Assembly: GCA_022453515.1 (NCBI GenBank) | Contig: JAJNNY010000032.1 | Coordinates: forward strand, 124,001 to 188,000 | Reading direction: 5' to 3' | DNA: 64,000 nt | Source: Astrocystis sublimbata | Lineage: Eukaryota; Ascomycota; Sordariomycetes; Xylariales; Xylariaceae | Shown here: in pieces, positions 37,751-49,798 of the stretch | Numbering within the stretch: the stretch's first letter is position 1 | Layout of the letters: each line of letters starts with the position of its first letter | The notes under the pieces: model-generated | Told to the model about the DNA's origin: nothing | The model's database searches: none | What the model saw: only the letters and a program-made list of their open reading frames with translations | Position numbers and translations under genes: made by a program

Positions 37751-37982
37751 GACCCGCGGCTGTAGGCGTCTTAGCTAATAACCCTGTCTGGGGATCGCCT
37801 CCTTCCGTTGCCGCCCTTTTCCGTTTTGTTACTATTCACTTTGACTACTGCCCGCTCGTTCCGTCGACGCTCGCCCCTCTCACACTGTTCCTATTTACAC
37901 ACTTAGATATTAGTCTTCACAGCCCCCATTCTCTTGTCCCTCCGCTGCTCGGGTCGTCTTCAAGACAGCCTCCAACCACACC

Positions 37983-39014
37983 ATGCCGCCACAGTTGCTA
38001 CCTGCCTCTGCGGCTGCCTTTGCCCCAAGGGCTTCGTCCGTCAATGTCGTCCTCGGCTCCAAGGTAGAACCATGGTTAACTCAGACTCTCAAGCGCATAA
38101 ACCGGGTGAAGCGGCCACTGAATTCCGTGCTCCAACACCAGAGATGTCTCACCGAGACCTTGTCTTCTTCGAACGCCATATGGACACTGGCCTCCATGAT
38201 GCTTCCCAAACACCCAGATAGCGAGTTGCGCCAGGATTCGAATCCCCTCATTGAGGCCATTCACAACTATGACTTCATCCACGTCGAAGCATACATTGTT
38301 CATGTCGACATGGTTATGCGAAACGAGGTCGCCTTCAAACTAACTCCGGATTCGATAGAAGCCCTCATTGAGCATCACAAGGATGTTTTCTGTATCGATG
38401 CCAAGGCCGGCTCGTATGAGTGGCCCGAGAAGGAGCAGCATGCCAAGAAGCTTCACGATGAATTTGTTCAGGCTATCAACAAGTTTGTTTTCAGGACGCA
38501 CGTTTCCGCATTGGAGGGCCTGGAAGAGGAGGGTGCAGGGGAATTGCTATGTGGGAAGAGCGAGGAAGTGAAGAACAACATCATGACGATACTCAACAAA
38601 CCCCTGCTCCCGCCGCCACCCAAGATCGTCGACGTGATCCGCCAGCCGCCTCTCTTGCCTAGCTCTCCCGTCGGAGCTGCTATTTGGTCGCAGCCGAGCC
38701 ACCACTCCCCCGGAATTCCAGCACCAGTCGACTCGTGGCGCGTTCTTCCCTCCAGCCCCGCTGTCACTTCGTCTTCAACCGACTCCACGCCACTATGGGC
38801 AAACATGCCCCTGCATGAGATGGACTTGCCGTCCCCTGTTGCGCCTTACAGCCAGCCATACAGTTCCGCGGGACTATTCTACAGCACGCCGATGGTCACT
38901 TCGCCTATTCCCTCTCTGCCGCTTCCCAGCACGTTAGCCGCTCATTGCGGTGTGAACATGGGCTACGGTGGTTTCGGATGGGATCGGTTTCAAGACTATG
39001 CCATGACTATGTGA
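37983..39014 (+). CDS. Conserved-looking protein of unknown function; N-terminal frame uncertain
   Basis: Uninterrupted frame of 343 codons from ATG 37983. I do not recognise a named family. Residues ~85-195 look like a folded helical domain (PLIEAIHNYDFIHVEAYIVH, then KLTPDSIEALIEHHKDVFCI and WPEKEQHAKKLHDEFVQAIN). The rest is Pro/Ser-rich and probably disordered, with short motifs such as PLLPPPPK, ending DRFQDYAMTM. The N-terminal ~85 residues in this frame look unnatural. The alternative frame from ATG 38072 (ACCATGG context) reads MVNSDSQAHKPGEAATEF... RDLVFFERHMDTGLHDAS and is much more protein-like. It stops at 38219-38221, and no GT..AG intron can join it to the main frame. A frameshift, sequence error or rare recoding may therefore affect this gene. 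A C-rich leader precedes it. Confidence 0.6.
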   Translation: MPPQLLPASAAAFAPRASSVNVVLGSKVEPWLTQTLKRINRVKRPLNSVLQHQRCLTETLSSSNAIWTLASMMLPKHPDSELRQDSNPLIEAIHNYDFIHVEAYIVHVDMVMRNEVAFKLTPDSIEALIEHHKDVFCIDAKAGSYEWPEKEQHAKKLHDEFVQAINKFVFRTHVSALEGLEEEGAGELLCGKSEEVKNNIMTILNKPLLPPPPKIVDVIRQPPLLPSSPVGAAIWSQPSHHSPGIPAPVDSWRVLPSSPAVTSSSTDSTPLWANMPLHEMDLPSPVAPYSQPYSSAGLFYSTPMVTSPIPSLPLPSTLAAHCGVNMGYGGFGWDRFQDYAMTM

Positions 39015-41696
39015 CAACCACCATCCAGGCCGAGGAATCACTACCCCGTAGGGACGACCTCATAAGAATCCCGTTTCATCGCCCAGCGGTCTTAATTATT
39101 CAATCCTCGACTTGAACAGCACAGGCATGGAGTTCGCATCTGACGGCCAGACGGCATAGCTCCGTCGTTCTTCCTAAGCGACAATACCTTTTCGCGTATG
39201 GGCGTCACTTTTCCTTCAATCGAAGTATCCATACCCTCGCACCGCGAGTCCGGTCATCGCCTTTTCATACCTTTTTCCTTTTTATCTATCTCATCATGGC
39301 AGGAACCGGGAGGGTACATTGATTGCATTTACACCCAGGGCAGGCCTCAGCAGCATTAAGTGAGGTTCGGTTTCACTTATACATCCAAAGAAAGAGATAC
39401 ACGCAGCAATGCACCAACAAATTTCCCGACAAAAACCGGGACAGGCTATTTCGGATTATTAAAATTTTCTATTATTCATATTACGGCAAAAGCGGCTTAC
39501 ACATACATATGGTCTCCGGTTCATCGATCAACATGCAAGACCTCTGGATACATGAGCCACGCATCACATTCGCTTCAAGAACTCGGCTACTAATCCCAAT
39601 CTCAAGCCAACCAACCTCATTTAATAATTAAGAATGAATCGACGACCTAATGACGAATGCCGACACATGTTTAATCAAGATTCCAACCACGAAAGAATCG
39701 TATTCAACTTGAAGTTGAACCCTTCCACTCCTGGGGTGAGAATCGATCAAGCGATGACGGACATTCGATGGAAACGTACGGACTGGCTTCGGACGATATC
39801 CAACTCGATGGTCGATCTTTTTTTCAGTCCAAAATCATGACAGACTAATCATGGTATCTGCGATACCGCTGTCAAAGGATATGACACTGGATGTCTTTCT
39901 CTTCACCACGGTTGGTTGACGCCGGTTCATCACGCAAGCCGTGATACGGCGATTGTCCTGCATTCAGTTGCAGGACGTGAAAGTGAGCAGCGAGGATTTC
40001 ATCGTCTCAGGAAAAGGGAGAGTGAAGCCTGAGTATCCAGAATGTGACTATCCGCAGGCCGGATACGTATCGCCCTTTATTTGCCGTCGTCGCCACCATT
40101 CCTGGCCCTCGCCGCACGGCCCCTCAAGCGCCGCGCCGAGTCCCGTTACAATACTCTACATCCGGCCCTTCAGCGGCCCGGATGGGCGGGTATTGCATGT
40201 GCTTAGACACATGCCCGTGCGGTCTTGTGCCAGGAATGGTGGATGACATTTGCAGCACCATCTCACTGCACTTGAATCTCCTCATACTGTTGACAATGTC
40301 GATGGAACATTTGTGTATACGGATGAGGAGTGAAGAAAAGTCATCCAAGGCAAGGAATCGGACAGCCTGCTGTGCAGACATTGTTCGTCCTCCGCGTCAA
40401 TGGGATCATCATCGCCGGATGTTGTGTCGACATGAGATGCTGGTATTTGATAGTTATCAGTTTCTAGCCAGGATTTGCCCTAGAGGCACTGGATCAGATC
40501 TCGTCGCTATCGACTCCCCCCACACATACCCAGTCTCTACTTCGTCATGTACTCGCGTCACGTAGTAGTATCTAATTGAAGATAAATACAAAAACTTCTA
40601 CAAGATAAAATTCTTCTCCTCCCCTGGCCGATTTGAGTGAATGTCTTGATATGATCTCCCATGCGACATGAACAAATCCTCCGCTTCTCACATCACATCA
40701 TGTATGGGTAGGTACATCGTCAGCGCTAGCAAGCGGTCAGATCATCAGATAACCTTGGTGTTGACTATCTGCACGATCTCGCCATGGTTGTGCCGCAGAA
40801 GTGCATAAGGATTGAGAGCACGAGCTCTGCATAAACTTCAGTGGTAGTAGTAGACATGGTCCACCAAACTGCATCGGTGCGTACAGACAGTCAGCTTACG
40901 GTGTCATATCATGGCAACCACCCGGAGCACGATACTGTACTGGGCATATCAAGCGATGCGCGGTATCCTCACCGCGTCAGCTAGGTACGGAAGAGGTCTT
41001 CGTACCGTAGTAGTCAGTAGTCCGCGAGCTCTGCGGTCCTGTTCTCATGCCGAGCGCATACTGCGCCTTGGTCTCGTTCAATTTACATATATGGGTACAT
41101 ACTGTCATACACGTCGTAATGGATTATACCTACCTACATGTACCTATTTACCCACATGTAGACAGTTGACTCAAGTCTAGATTCTAGAAGCCACTAGATA
41201 ACAAAGTTCGCACGACCTGTTGGTTTTATTCCCCGCCTCGTCTCCCAAACATCTAAGCGCCGACATATACTTGCTTACCTCTTACCGAGCAATGCAGTTG
41301 GTTTCTCACCGGTGCTGAGAAGAGGGAATTCCCCATCCATACCAGGGCTATGTGCAGTACTGTATGACCGGGGTGAAGGGTGACCAGGACGGGTGGGCTT
41401 TGCCGTTCCCCTCATCTATGTTGGTTGGTCTTGTTGGTTTGGGTGCAGCCTACCCCCCTGCCAGCCCTACGGCCGGCAAGCTCACGTAATTGATGCGCAG
41501 AGCCCACCCATGCTCGACATGATTGAGCTTACGCGCAGTGTGGCTAGACGAAGATAACGAGATACCCGCGACCTTAGCAAGGCTCTCTTGTTTGTGGCTA
41601 CCTGGGTGGTACATGCTTAGGCAATTACTTAATCTACATGACTTTGGCATTTCGTTTTGTGGTTATCTGCTCTGCTGCTCAGGGGTTGGTTGGTGT

Positions 41697-41718
41697 TGAT
41701 GCTGATGCTGATGCTGAT
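41697..41718. repeat. Tandem repeat (TGATGC)n
   Basis: Three to four copies of the hexamer TGATGC in intergenic sequence; seen directly. Confidence 0.85.
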
Positions 41719-42137
41719 CGCCACATCGATTGAATAATGGTACCTACCGGGCCTTGGTACTGTCTACCTCCTAGGGCCAATTGAGATAAGGTGTCGGTAC
41801 TCGCCGAAATCATCAAGCAGAAATGCGAACGAGGTCCACCCATATGTAAGGTAACTTAGTAGGCAATACAGCATACGCGTTTTACGTTGTATGTGCGCGA
41901 CATTAAAGTCCATAGGTATATCCACATCCACGGCCTTCTGTACATGGTAATTTGAAGTACTACAGTAGGAAATCGGCATCTCTATGCGTGCTACCTAACC
42001 GTGCCCTCGGTTCCCAGCCCCTATGCAGCGTCATGTTACATTGGAATAGGAGGCGCGGTTTTTGCCTCGCAGCGGCGACGCCTATTGGCTCTGTTACGGG
42101 GAACACATTTAGTGGTGGACGATCGCTGCAGTGCTGT

Positions 42138-42208
42138 GTAAGTCAAGTAAGTACATACATAACCTGATGACATAGTCGCGTCTGAGCGCAACTAAACTAA
42201 CGATGCAG
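42138..42208 (+). other. Orphan intron-like element with near-consensus splice signals
   Basis: Donor GTAAGT at 42138, branch sequence ACTAAC and acceptor CAG at 42206-42208, 71 bp in total. It would join an open frame ending ...SLQCC to ALYALRKM and a stop. After that stop, the same frame stays open to 42298 with GC-rich codons (IGYDSDIASIQDLARRLGVG). May be a remnant exon pair or a non-coding transcript; no gene can be assigned. Confidence 0.3.
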
Positions 42209-44263
42209 GCACTTTACGCGCTGCGCAAGATGTAAATTGGATACGACTCGGATATCGCCTCGATCCAGGACCTCGCCCGGCGGCTGGGTGTCGGTTAGTG
42301 TTACCAAGTACCCAGGTACCTGAACTAGTCGTGCCGGGTACTTGAGGCCGAGGCGATAACCCAGAAGAACCCAGACACAGGCACAGGGCTAGAGTTCGGC
42401 CTCAAAGTGGACAGGAATGAACCATGAAGAGTCGGCGTGGTAGGCATGTACTTGCTGTTAATTGATTGGTTCCCACGACTGTGGTTGAACTTTTCCGCCA
42501 AACGCCAAAAGCAACCAGGGTTACCGAGCCGCTGGGATTGTCCCTGATGGGCATGTGTCGAGGATAAGCCGGGACGGGCCCACCCTTTGGATATTGGGTT
42601 TTGTTAGTTGTTAGTTTTTGTCCATCTACCTAGTACGTAATCACGTAGCTTAGTGGCTTCCGAGTTTCATATATACCGAAATTAATTGCTTTTTGTTACT
42701 GCTATTTACGAAATATGAAGACTGCTTGCAGTGGCTTTGCCAACAATTGGCTTTTCCCCCCGTACTAATGCAAATTTTCTATCAAGCGCCAATGGCGACG
42801 GCCGCGGGCGACGGCCATGACACCCGGATACCAACGGCTGTTTCTTGCTGTCGGGACAGTCAGTCAGCCTAACCTCGCTTCGCTTCGCCGTAGGTGAGGT
42901 GACGTTAGTTACGAGTATGCGTAGACAGTTGGCCGGCCGAGCAGATTTTCTCTCGGTACCATCGATGCCATCTCCTCACTCTGAGGTTAGTTGCGATGAC
43001 TTTGACTGGGTACTGGGACAGCTAACGGGAGACTGCAGGTTTATGGGGGCGTATTCAAGTGCTGCCTAGGTAAGTAGGTAGGTAGTATGGGAGGATGGTA
43101 ATGGATTTCAGCGGGCATATGCAATGGACTTCTGAATCGGCTCGTCATCTAGTCTAGACTAGTTGCGCATTCACACTTTGTGTCGCATGTGTCGCTGTTG
43201 AAAAAGTCATGACATCGTGCCTGCAGCATCAGACCTAACCCGACTTTTCCTGGGAACATCATTAGATCAGCTTTGCTCGGTTGTCTCGGGTAACACGCGG
43301 ACGGGTGGATGACACTAATGGCAGGTGTCACGAGAGCTAGACCATCAGCAGGAACAGGAGCAGCAGTAGTAGCAGTAGCACTTGTCCCATCTGTACGATG
43401 CCGTTTGGATCTCGCAATAGAAGAAGAAGACTTCGCAGACCCCTGCTCTGCTGAACATGTTCCCCCGAGACATGGCATGGTTCTTATCCTCTCCCTTGCC
43501 GGTGGTATGTCGACCGATGGCTTGCTTTTGAGACCTGAGCTGACTTGGGATTTCACAACCATGTGATACTAAGCACCAGGATTTGCGATCATGCTATGAC
43601 CCCTGTAAGTGATACGTGCGCGATGACCGATATCAATGCGTACTAGGTATCTGGTCTATGCAAATAGAAACCCTCGTTGCGCGAAATTCTCTAGAATTGC
43701 AAATGGCACACTGGTTCGTGGGATCTCCTTCATATGTAGTCCACCGCCATTCCGTCATCCTGCTGCTTCCCGCTCAGCTTTCCAGGGGCCGAAATCGATG
43801 CAGGTTGCCGCGGAATCTGCGTCATAGAAAGTGGGAGCGTGTGTCTGATTAGTCGGCTATGATTGAACATGGCTCTAGTAGCTGGTCTTAGTAAACCCTT
43901 CATAATCAGAAGTGTGATTGATCATCCCTTGGTCTTCTTCGATGTGCTCTGTGACAATGTCTTCTACGTGGCTTTACGCTGAATTGCCATGTATCTCTCA
44001 TCGTCAGAAGATCTAATGTGTTCGTTTGAAATAGTGTTCTCATGACATGTAGTGTGAGAATGAAATGCAAGTGCCCCTTGAAAAATAGTATGATCTACTA
44101 ATCCTTTATAGAATAACATGTATTCTGTTTATTCTGTTTATTATTAATCACATAGATCGGATTCAAAGGCAAACTATATGTTACACGATGGTTCTTGCCG
44201 GATGAAGCAGATCCAAGGTGTTTGTAGACATTATATATATTTCTTACACTACATGCCCGTTCC

Positions 44264-46408
44264 CTATTTCCGGCAAAGGCGACCATTCTGCGTAGGCAGC
44301 CAAGACTCCTGGCGCGTGACGTACCAACCCTCGCTGCCAACAGCTGCGGGAGCCCAGAACGTGTCCCAAGGATCAACGCTCTTCTTGATCTCCAGCAGGC
44401 GGTCATAGTTCGTGCCCCAGAAAGACTGCTGGAAGTTGGGTTCGAGCAGATCGGCCTCGTTGAGGTAAGATCCGGAGCCCTGGGAGATGGAGCGCAACTT
44501 CGCGCCCCTGTCCCAGGTAATCGCCTTGTTGGCGGCAGCGATCTCGACCGGGGTGCTGTCGTCCGTCCAGCCGGACCCGACGATGACGAAGAAGAGGTTG
44601 TCGCGCCATGCGGGGTTGACGGCGTTGCTGACGCCCCTCTGCTTCTTACCGACCATGTTGTACATGATCAAGGCACTGCTCTTCATGAGGTCCTTCAGGG
44701 TCGCGATCGTCTGGTTGAGCGTCGCTGCGTCCTCCCAGTTCTTGACTGGGAGGAGACGCGAGCCCTGTCGTATGTCGGCGTTGGCGACGAATTCTATCGG
44801 GAAGTGCGACTTCCAGGGCTGGTAGAAGTTGTCGTATTCGAAGAAAGTGGGCTTGACGTCAAATCCGACAGCGTGCCACTCGGCAAGAAGGGGCGCAATA
44901 GTCTTCTTGAAGTCAACGAGCTTGACGCCGGGGGCTAACCAGGGGTGGAACTCCCAAGTATAGCCGGGAACGCCGTCGAACCGGGGAAACACGCTGGAAT
45001 AACCGTAGTGACCCTTCGCTGCGGCAAAGTCGGGGAATCGGCGCCAATAAGCCTGCAGGCCTGCGGTGAAGGTCTCCGTAGTGAAGTTGGCCAGTGAGTC
45101 GTCGCCTGTGGTAATATAGAAGGTCAACCCTGAATAGGTCATCTTAGGGTGCACCTTGACAGTCATGCTAGTCACAACACCGAATGTGCCTCCACCACCT
45201 CCGCGAACGGCCCAGAAGATATCCTTATGATGAGTCTTGTCAGCAGTAATAAAGCGCCCGTTAGGGAGAACGATGTCAATGCTCAAGACCTGATCGGCAC
45301 CCAAGCCATAGAGGGAGCTCAGGGGCGAGTGCCCACCACCCTGGATGTAACCACCGGTGACACCAACGCCTTTGCATTCACCACCAACAGCAGAAACACC
45401 GTACTTGTCCGCAGCAGCGTAGAGCTCCCCGACCTCGACACCAGCGCCGAGCTTCATAGCAGGGCCACTGTATCCGCAACCGGTGTAGTGCTCGATGTAT
45501 TCGATATCCTTGAGGTTATGGGTCCAGATCGAGAGGGCACCAGCGCCCGTGCTCTTGCCCAGGAAATCGTGTCCGGTGTTCTTGACGACAAGACGGACAT
45601 TGGTGTTGCGCGCGAAGTTGATAGCCAGTTGAATCTGAGCGACGGTGGAGATGTTCACCGCGTAGCTCGGGAAGCCACCGATGTCGCACGTGCTGTCATT
45701 GCCATTCTGAGGCATGCAGGTCTTGCCCTGATATAGAGGGGACATGATGGACGTTGGGTCATCGGCACTACATGGCGATTAGAGAAAGTCAAGTGGAATG
45801 AACGCCGGGTAATGGCACCCACTGTGTCGGAGACTCGTTCCAATGCTCGAGAATCTGCTGGCATCGTTCCGCATCATAGTGCTCGCTATTTGTATAGCAA
45901 GCAGCGCCGACTTGAACAGTTCCAGTTAGTGTTCGCCATATAAAGTAAAAAAAAGACATCCCATAATTCGAGAACTTGAGATTGTCACGTACTAGGAACG
46001 GTCTTGATCAACGCGCCGCCCGTTAGAAGATCGAAGACCTTCCACACAAGACGCGAAGGCCATAGTTTGTCTCCGGGGTACGTCTTGCACCCGGTAAACA
46101 GTGATCTCTTGTCATTTCCCGTAGCTTCAATGTTTTCTGGGAATTCAAAGAGAGAGACGTTGTCGAGCTTCTGTCTAGTCAGATCGGCAAGTATGTCATC
46201 TGTGAGGACACTCTCATTTCCGATCTCTTCGGCAGCAACAGGCACTGTAGTCTCATCGGCGGCTGCAGAATCACGGTGAGCTGCTATTCAACTGGCAAAC
46301 GGAAGGAGTCTACGCACAAACAGTGTGTCCGTCCCTCTGGATGGTCTGGGCGGAGGCCAAGCTGGCAAGCACGCTCGCAAAGAGCAGAGAGCGGCCCAGG
46401 ACAGCCAT
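44264..46408 (-). CDS. Secreted FAD-linked oxidoreductase of the berberine-bridge (BBE) family
   Basis: Exons 46408-46318, 46262-45993, 45910-45823 and 45767-44264 sum to 1953 nt, or 650 aa. The first exon encodes a signal peptide (MAVLGRSLLFASVLASLASAQ). The FAD_binding_4 domain follows. RLVVKNTGHDF supplies His216 and GGECKGVG supplies Cys281, the pair expected to hold flavin by two covalent bonds in BBE/GOOX-type oxidases. Later blocks include GGYIQGGGHSPLSSLYGLGADQ and RGGGGGTFGVVTSM. The C-terminal BBE segment is NPAWRDNLFF ... YLNEADLLEPNFQQSFWG-NYDRLLEIKKSVDP. Fungal proteins of this layout are often named isoamyl alcohol oxidase (MreA-like); other members act on oligosaccharides or secondary metabolites, so the substrate is open. 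All splice phases close and no lesion is seen. It stands alone, without biosynthetic neighbours. Confidence 0.9.
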
Positions 46409-49400
46409 TTTTTGTCGAGGGATTCAGCTAAGCGAGGATCGACAAGATAAGCGAGGGGGCTTGTCGATGACCCTGAAAGAAACGAAAAGGGAAAAAGAAA
46501 CACGGGATGGATCGCTTGTCAAGATGTACTCGTAGGTGGGCGAGCTGTCCTACCGCACATTCATATCAAAGGCAGTATCTCGCGTGGCAACCCTGACTAT
46601 CCCCCTAATCAATCGGTTGGGACGCATGCACACTAAATGTCACCTGCATCTAACGCTCACCTTAGTTCTTACTCGACTGTACTAGCGACAAATTCTGGAT
46701 GGCTCTCCAAATCTGCTCAATGGACCAGACCTCAGCATATGATAGAGTATGGACGATCGCCTCTGCCGATAAAAACACACCAAAAGTTCTTACACGGAAG
46801 AGCTGGCAATAGTCCCACCCCTGGATCCTGATCTATCCGTGCACGTTTATTATTGGACCACGCGCTATGAATCGAGAAGTCGCACGGAAATGTCAGGTTT
46901 ACCTGATCGCATTCATATCCTGGAAGGCCCGCAGTGCGAAAATTAAATGGAACTGCTATTTGAAATAAAGCAGTGTCTATGCGTATGCTTTATATAATTC
47001 TTTATTTGTAAGATTATTGCCTGATTAAATACATCTAAAAATACAGGGCCTGCCAAAGTATTGTTTATAGGTTATGTGATGGTTACTACGCGTTTAAGCA
47101 GTACATATATCTCATACTCCTACTATAAACATGATATTTATTTCTTTTTGTTATAGGAGGGTCTAGGGTAACTTCTGTATGTTTTCAGATTTTCGATCCC
47201 GCTATCATCACACTAAGGTAACTACCATTGCAAGGTTGGCCAAATACGGAACTAACTATGCCCAGAAGACAAGTAGCTCAGACTTAATGAAAATCCTAGA
47301 GGACCATGCATCCCACCAATGTTTATATGACAGGCATGATGAGACATTCGTCTTGTTAAGTGGCAGTTACTTCTTCCCAAGATTCGGATATCGAAAAGAA
47401 TGTTGTAGATCACATTTCTCATGATTTACCATCCTCCCTGTATCACTTTAAAGTCGTCATGGGCTACACTTTGATGTCTGTTGTCAAGCAACGGGAAGAG
47501 CGGCATGGAATTCATAGATACAACCTACCATAAACCTACCAGTAGATTGGCCTGAATTCCCACAGTGCAATTATTCTATATTAATGCACTTGCACGCGCT
47601 TCTTAGCACTCTTGGGTCTCAAAGCTAATCTGCCAAGAGCGAAACTAGGGCTCTCATTGCGGCGCTAGATATGCGGTTGATCTGCGAGGGCAGCCGAGGC
47701 AGTCTGCTGAGGTCTGTTCAACGGGTGAGACCCCTGACATGTTGTTCATGATGTTTTGGTGGGAAGCCACGCAGCAAGTAACTAATCCCCCGAGTTGCCA
47801 CGAATACGGAAGACATGATAACTATCATGACGGAACCATATTTGATTATTGGTCGCAGATCAATCATTTTTGGAGCTACAGGAAATAACGATCACAGCTG
47901 TACATAGATTCTCCGAATGTCACAGTCTCACCGTAGCCAACTAGCAATATCGACTGAAAACTGCCGTGCTAGTATTCCTTCAGAGGTTCCTTGCGTCTCT
48001 CTGGTTAGTGAAATGAAGTTGCCTTTTCAGTCTCGGACCTGGCCGTAGCTGACTTGTATTAATGGGGTTCGTAGATCTTGGCCAAGCTAGCTTTCGATTC
48101 GCGATCTTTACACAACAACTCTAGCACAGAAGCAAATTCAAATCCTAAAGGGATGGGTTGGGTTGTCAAGCGTGGCTTCGGAATGGCTTCGGGCGTGGCG
48201 CTCGCTAGCAATTTCAATGAGCGCTCTATGCCACTTACAGACATTGCACGTTAGCTTCTAGAAACCATATGCGTAGTTCTTTACTGTGAGGTCTTGCTCG
48301 TATGTAATAAGGCAAAGTCAGCAAATTCAGCAGCGCCCCTCTGAAACGCTTTTTGTTGATAAATACACAACGACATATATGAGGCTTGATGTTGATAGTT
48401 TGCTGGAGCCATGACTTTATTCTAGCCAGCTCAGGATATCAGGTATGTACTCCGTAATTATATTTGCTCACATAGCTTGGTGTTTTCTTGATATTCGTAG
48501 TAGCGGCACTTATTCTAACCTAAAGAGCGTGCTGTTCCTTGCAGGAGATCCATGACCAGTGAGCTTCCAGCCTAGTATATCAAAGCTAGCCATACTAGTA
48601 CAGACAGATCTGCGCTTGATTTGTGTGGTGCCCAGATTTTCCCCATCAATCCCTGTTTGCATGCATTGTCCACATTGGCTTGCGGAATCTTGGTTTTTCT
48701 TTTCTTCTTCTTTCCTTCTTTTCTTCCGATGTTGCATGCATTCGACAATGACTATTGCAGATTAGGTAAAGCTGATCATACTCTTCGTGAGATGCGATAG
48801 GCTGCACACCTGCAGGCTTACCCGTCATCCGATCTTCAGGTGATTGTTGTTGTCAATACTACCACCTACTTAATTATCGACATCTTTTTATCGGTCCTAG
48901 ATGTGCCCCCTTATGAAGTCTACATTTATTCCTGCTTTCAACTTGTGATACTCTGAGAGTATTTGCTTGGTACCGTGCTAAATGAGTGCTTCACTCCCGC
49001 TGTCCCGCTCGCCTTATCTTCCCGCTCGCTTCCGTGTGACTAAAACTCCCGTATTTCCCGTTCTTAGATTGAAGCAAAAGTTGAATAAGCTCAAAGCTAG
49101 GCTTCAATGAGGAGGATTGAAAGCTTCCCGTCTATGTGAAATGACTCGTATCGAATTCAGCTAGCACGGCACTTCACCGCAGCGGTGGCTTGAATCTAAT
49201 CTGATAGCATACGGTTGCCATCCTTGCCGTCTATATACCGAGTGCACTTATTGGCTACATAGCAGACCTGACTTCTGGCCTATACCTAATAGTGTCAAGT
49301 GCATCATGTCCTCTTCCATCACACTTTGACAGCACGAAGCTAGACTTTAGAACTTTTGCCGGACAGAAACCGGACTCGGATCCTTTTGCGGCTTGCAGGG

Positions 49401-49798
49401 TTGTCTGCCGTCTGCGTAGGTAGATGGTCGACCGGATATAGATCATAGCTTCCGGATTTCTCTGCAGACAGGAGTTGTCACGAGGAGTCAGAACAAAACA
49501 TTGTGTCATAGAACTTCAGTTGCCAGTCTAATGATTGATGAGCCGTGTTTTTTGGACTAGAAAAGTTGAATCTTTTTTCTCGCCTTCCTTTTCACGTGCT
49601 CTCCCTAGTCTTGCTTTGATACACAGCGAGTCTCGCTCGGCAGATCTATGAGGTTGCCATATCCTGACACTCATCAATGACATCGATATTTTGTGCGACT
49701 GCCTCCTTTTCCTATCGAAATATCGGCACCATCGAGGAGAGCTCTCACATCCGTATCGAGAAAATCTAAAGCGTCAGCCTTCGCTGCTGTACGTCAAG
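46409..49798. other. Intergenic block, partly very AT-rich
   Basis: About 3.4 kb between divergent genes. Sequence at 46.93-47.2 kb is strongly AT-rich, and a T/C-rich tract lies at 48690-48730. Frames up to 84 codons show no motif. The AT-rich part could be a decayed repeat, but no terminal repeats or transposase are visible. Confidence 0.5.

Larger units (their letters stand above)
29550..37982. other. 8.4-kb gene-poor block
   Basis: No gene, RNA or intact mobile element was recognised. The left half (29.55-31.4 kb) is AT-rich. Further right there are GC-richer stretches (31.85-32.1, 36.2-37.4 kb) with many GGTACCTA/TACCTAGG-like motifs, especially 37181-37262. Simple repeats occur at 35192-35220, 36681-36719 and 37661-37750. 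The last ~400 bp are pyrimidine-rich and probably the leader of the next gene. Open frames are all below 175 codons and motif-free. Confidence 0.5.
39015..44263. other. Gene-poor spacer, 5.2 kb
   Basis: No supportable protein gene. It includes AT-rich stretches (39.4-39.6, 44.05-44.25 kb), a hexamer repeat at 41697-41718, an intron-like signal set at 42138-42208, and overlapping open frames at 43149-43566 on both strands (137 codons on minus) without recognisable motifs. Confidence 0.5.

Noticed and set aside
38219..38230. GCGAGTT, identical to the Ty3 +1 frameshift heptamer, at the suspected frame change in the 38-kb gene
   Set aside because: It is in the third frame relative to both candidate reading frames and follows the in-frame TAG, so a ribosome in the 38072 frame would not decode it as GCG-AGT-T.
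43149..43566. 137-codon minus frame and 85-codon plus frame
   Set aside because: Ser/Ala-rich low-complexity translation, no recognisable domain, and opposite-strand frame of similar quality.
46900..47430. AT-rich segment with an 81-codon frame, considered as a transposon remnant
   Set aside because: No transposase or integrase motifs, terminal inverted repeats or target-site duplications could be seen.
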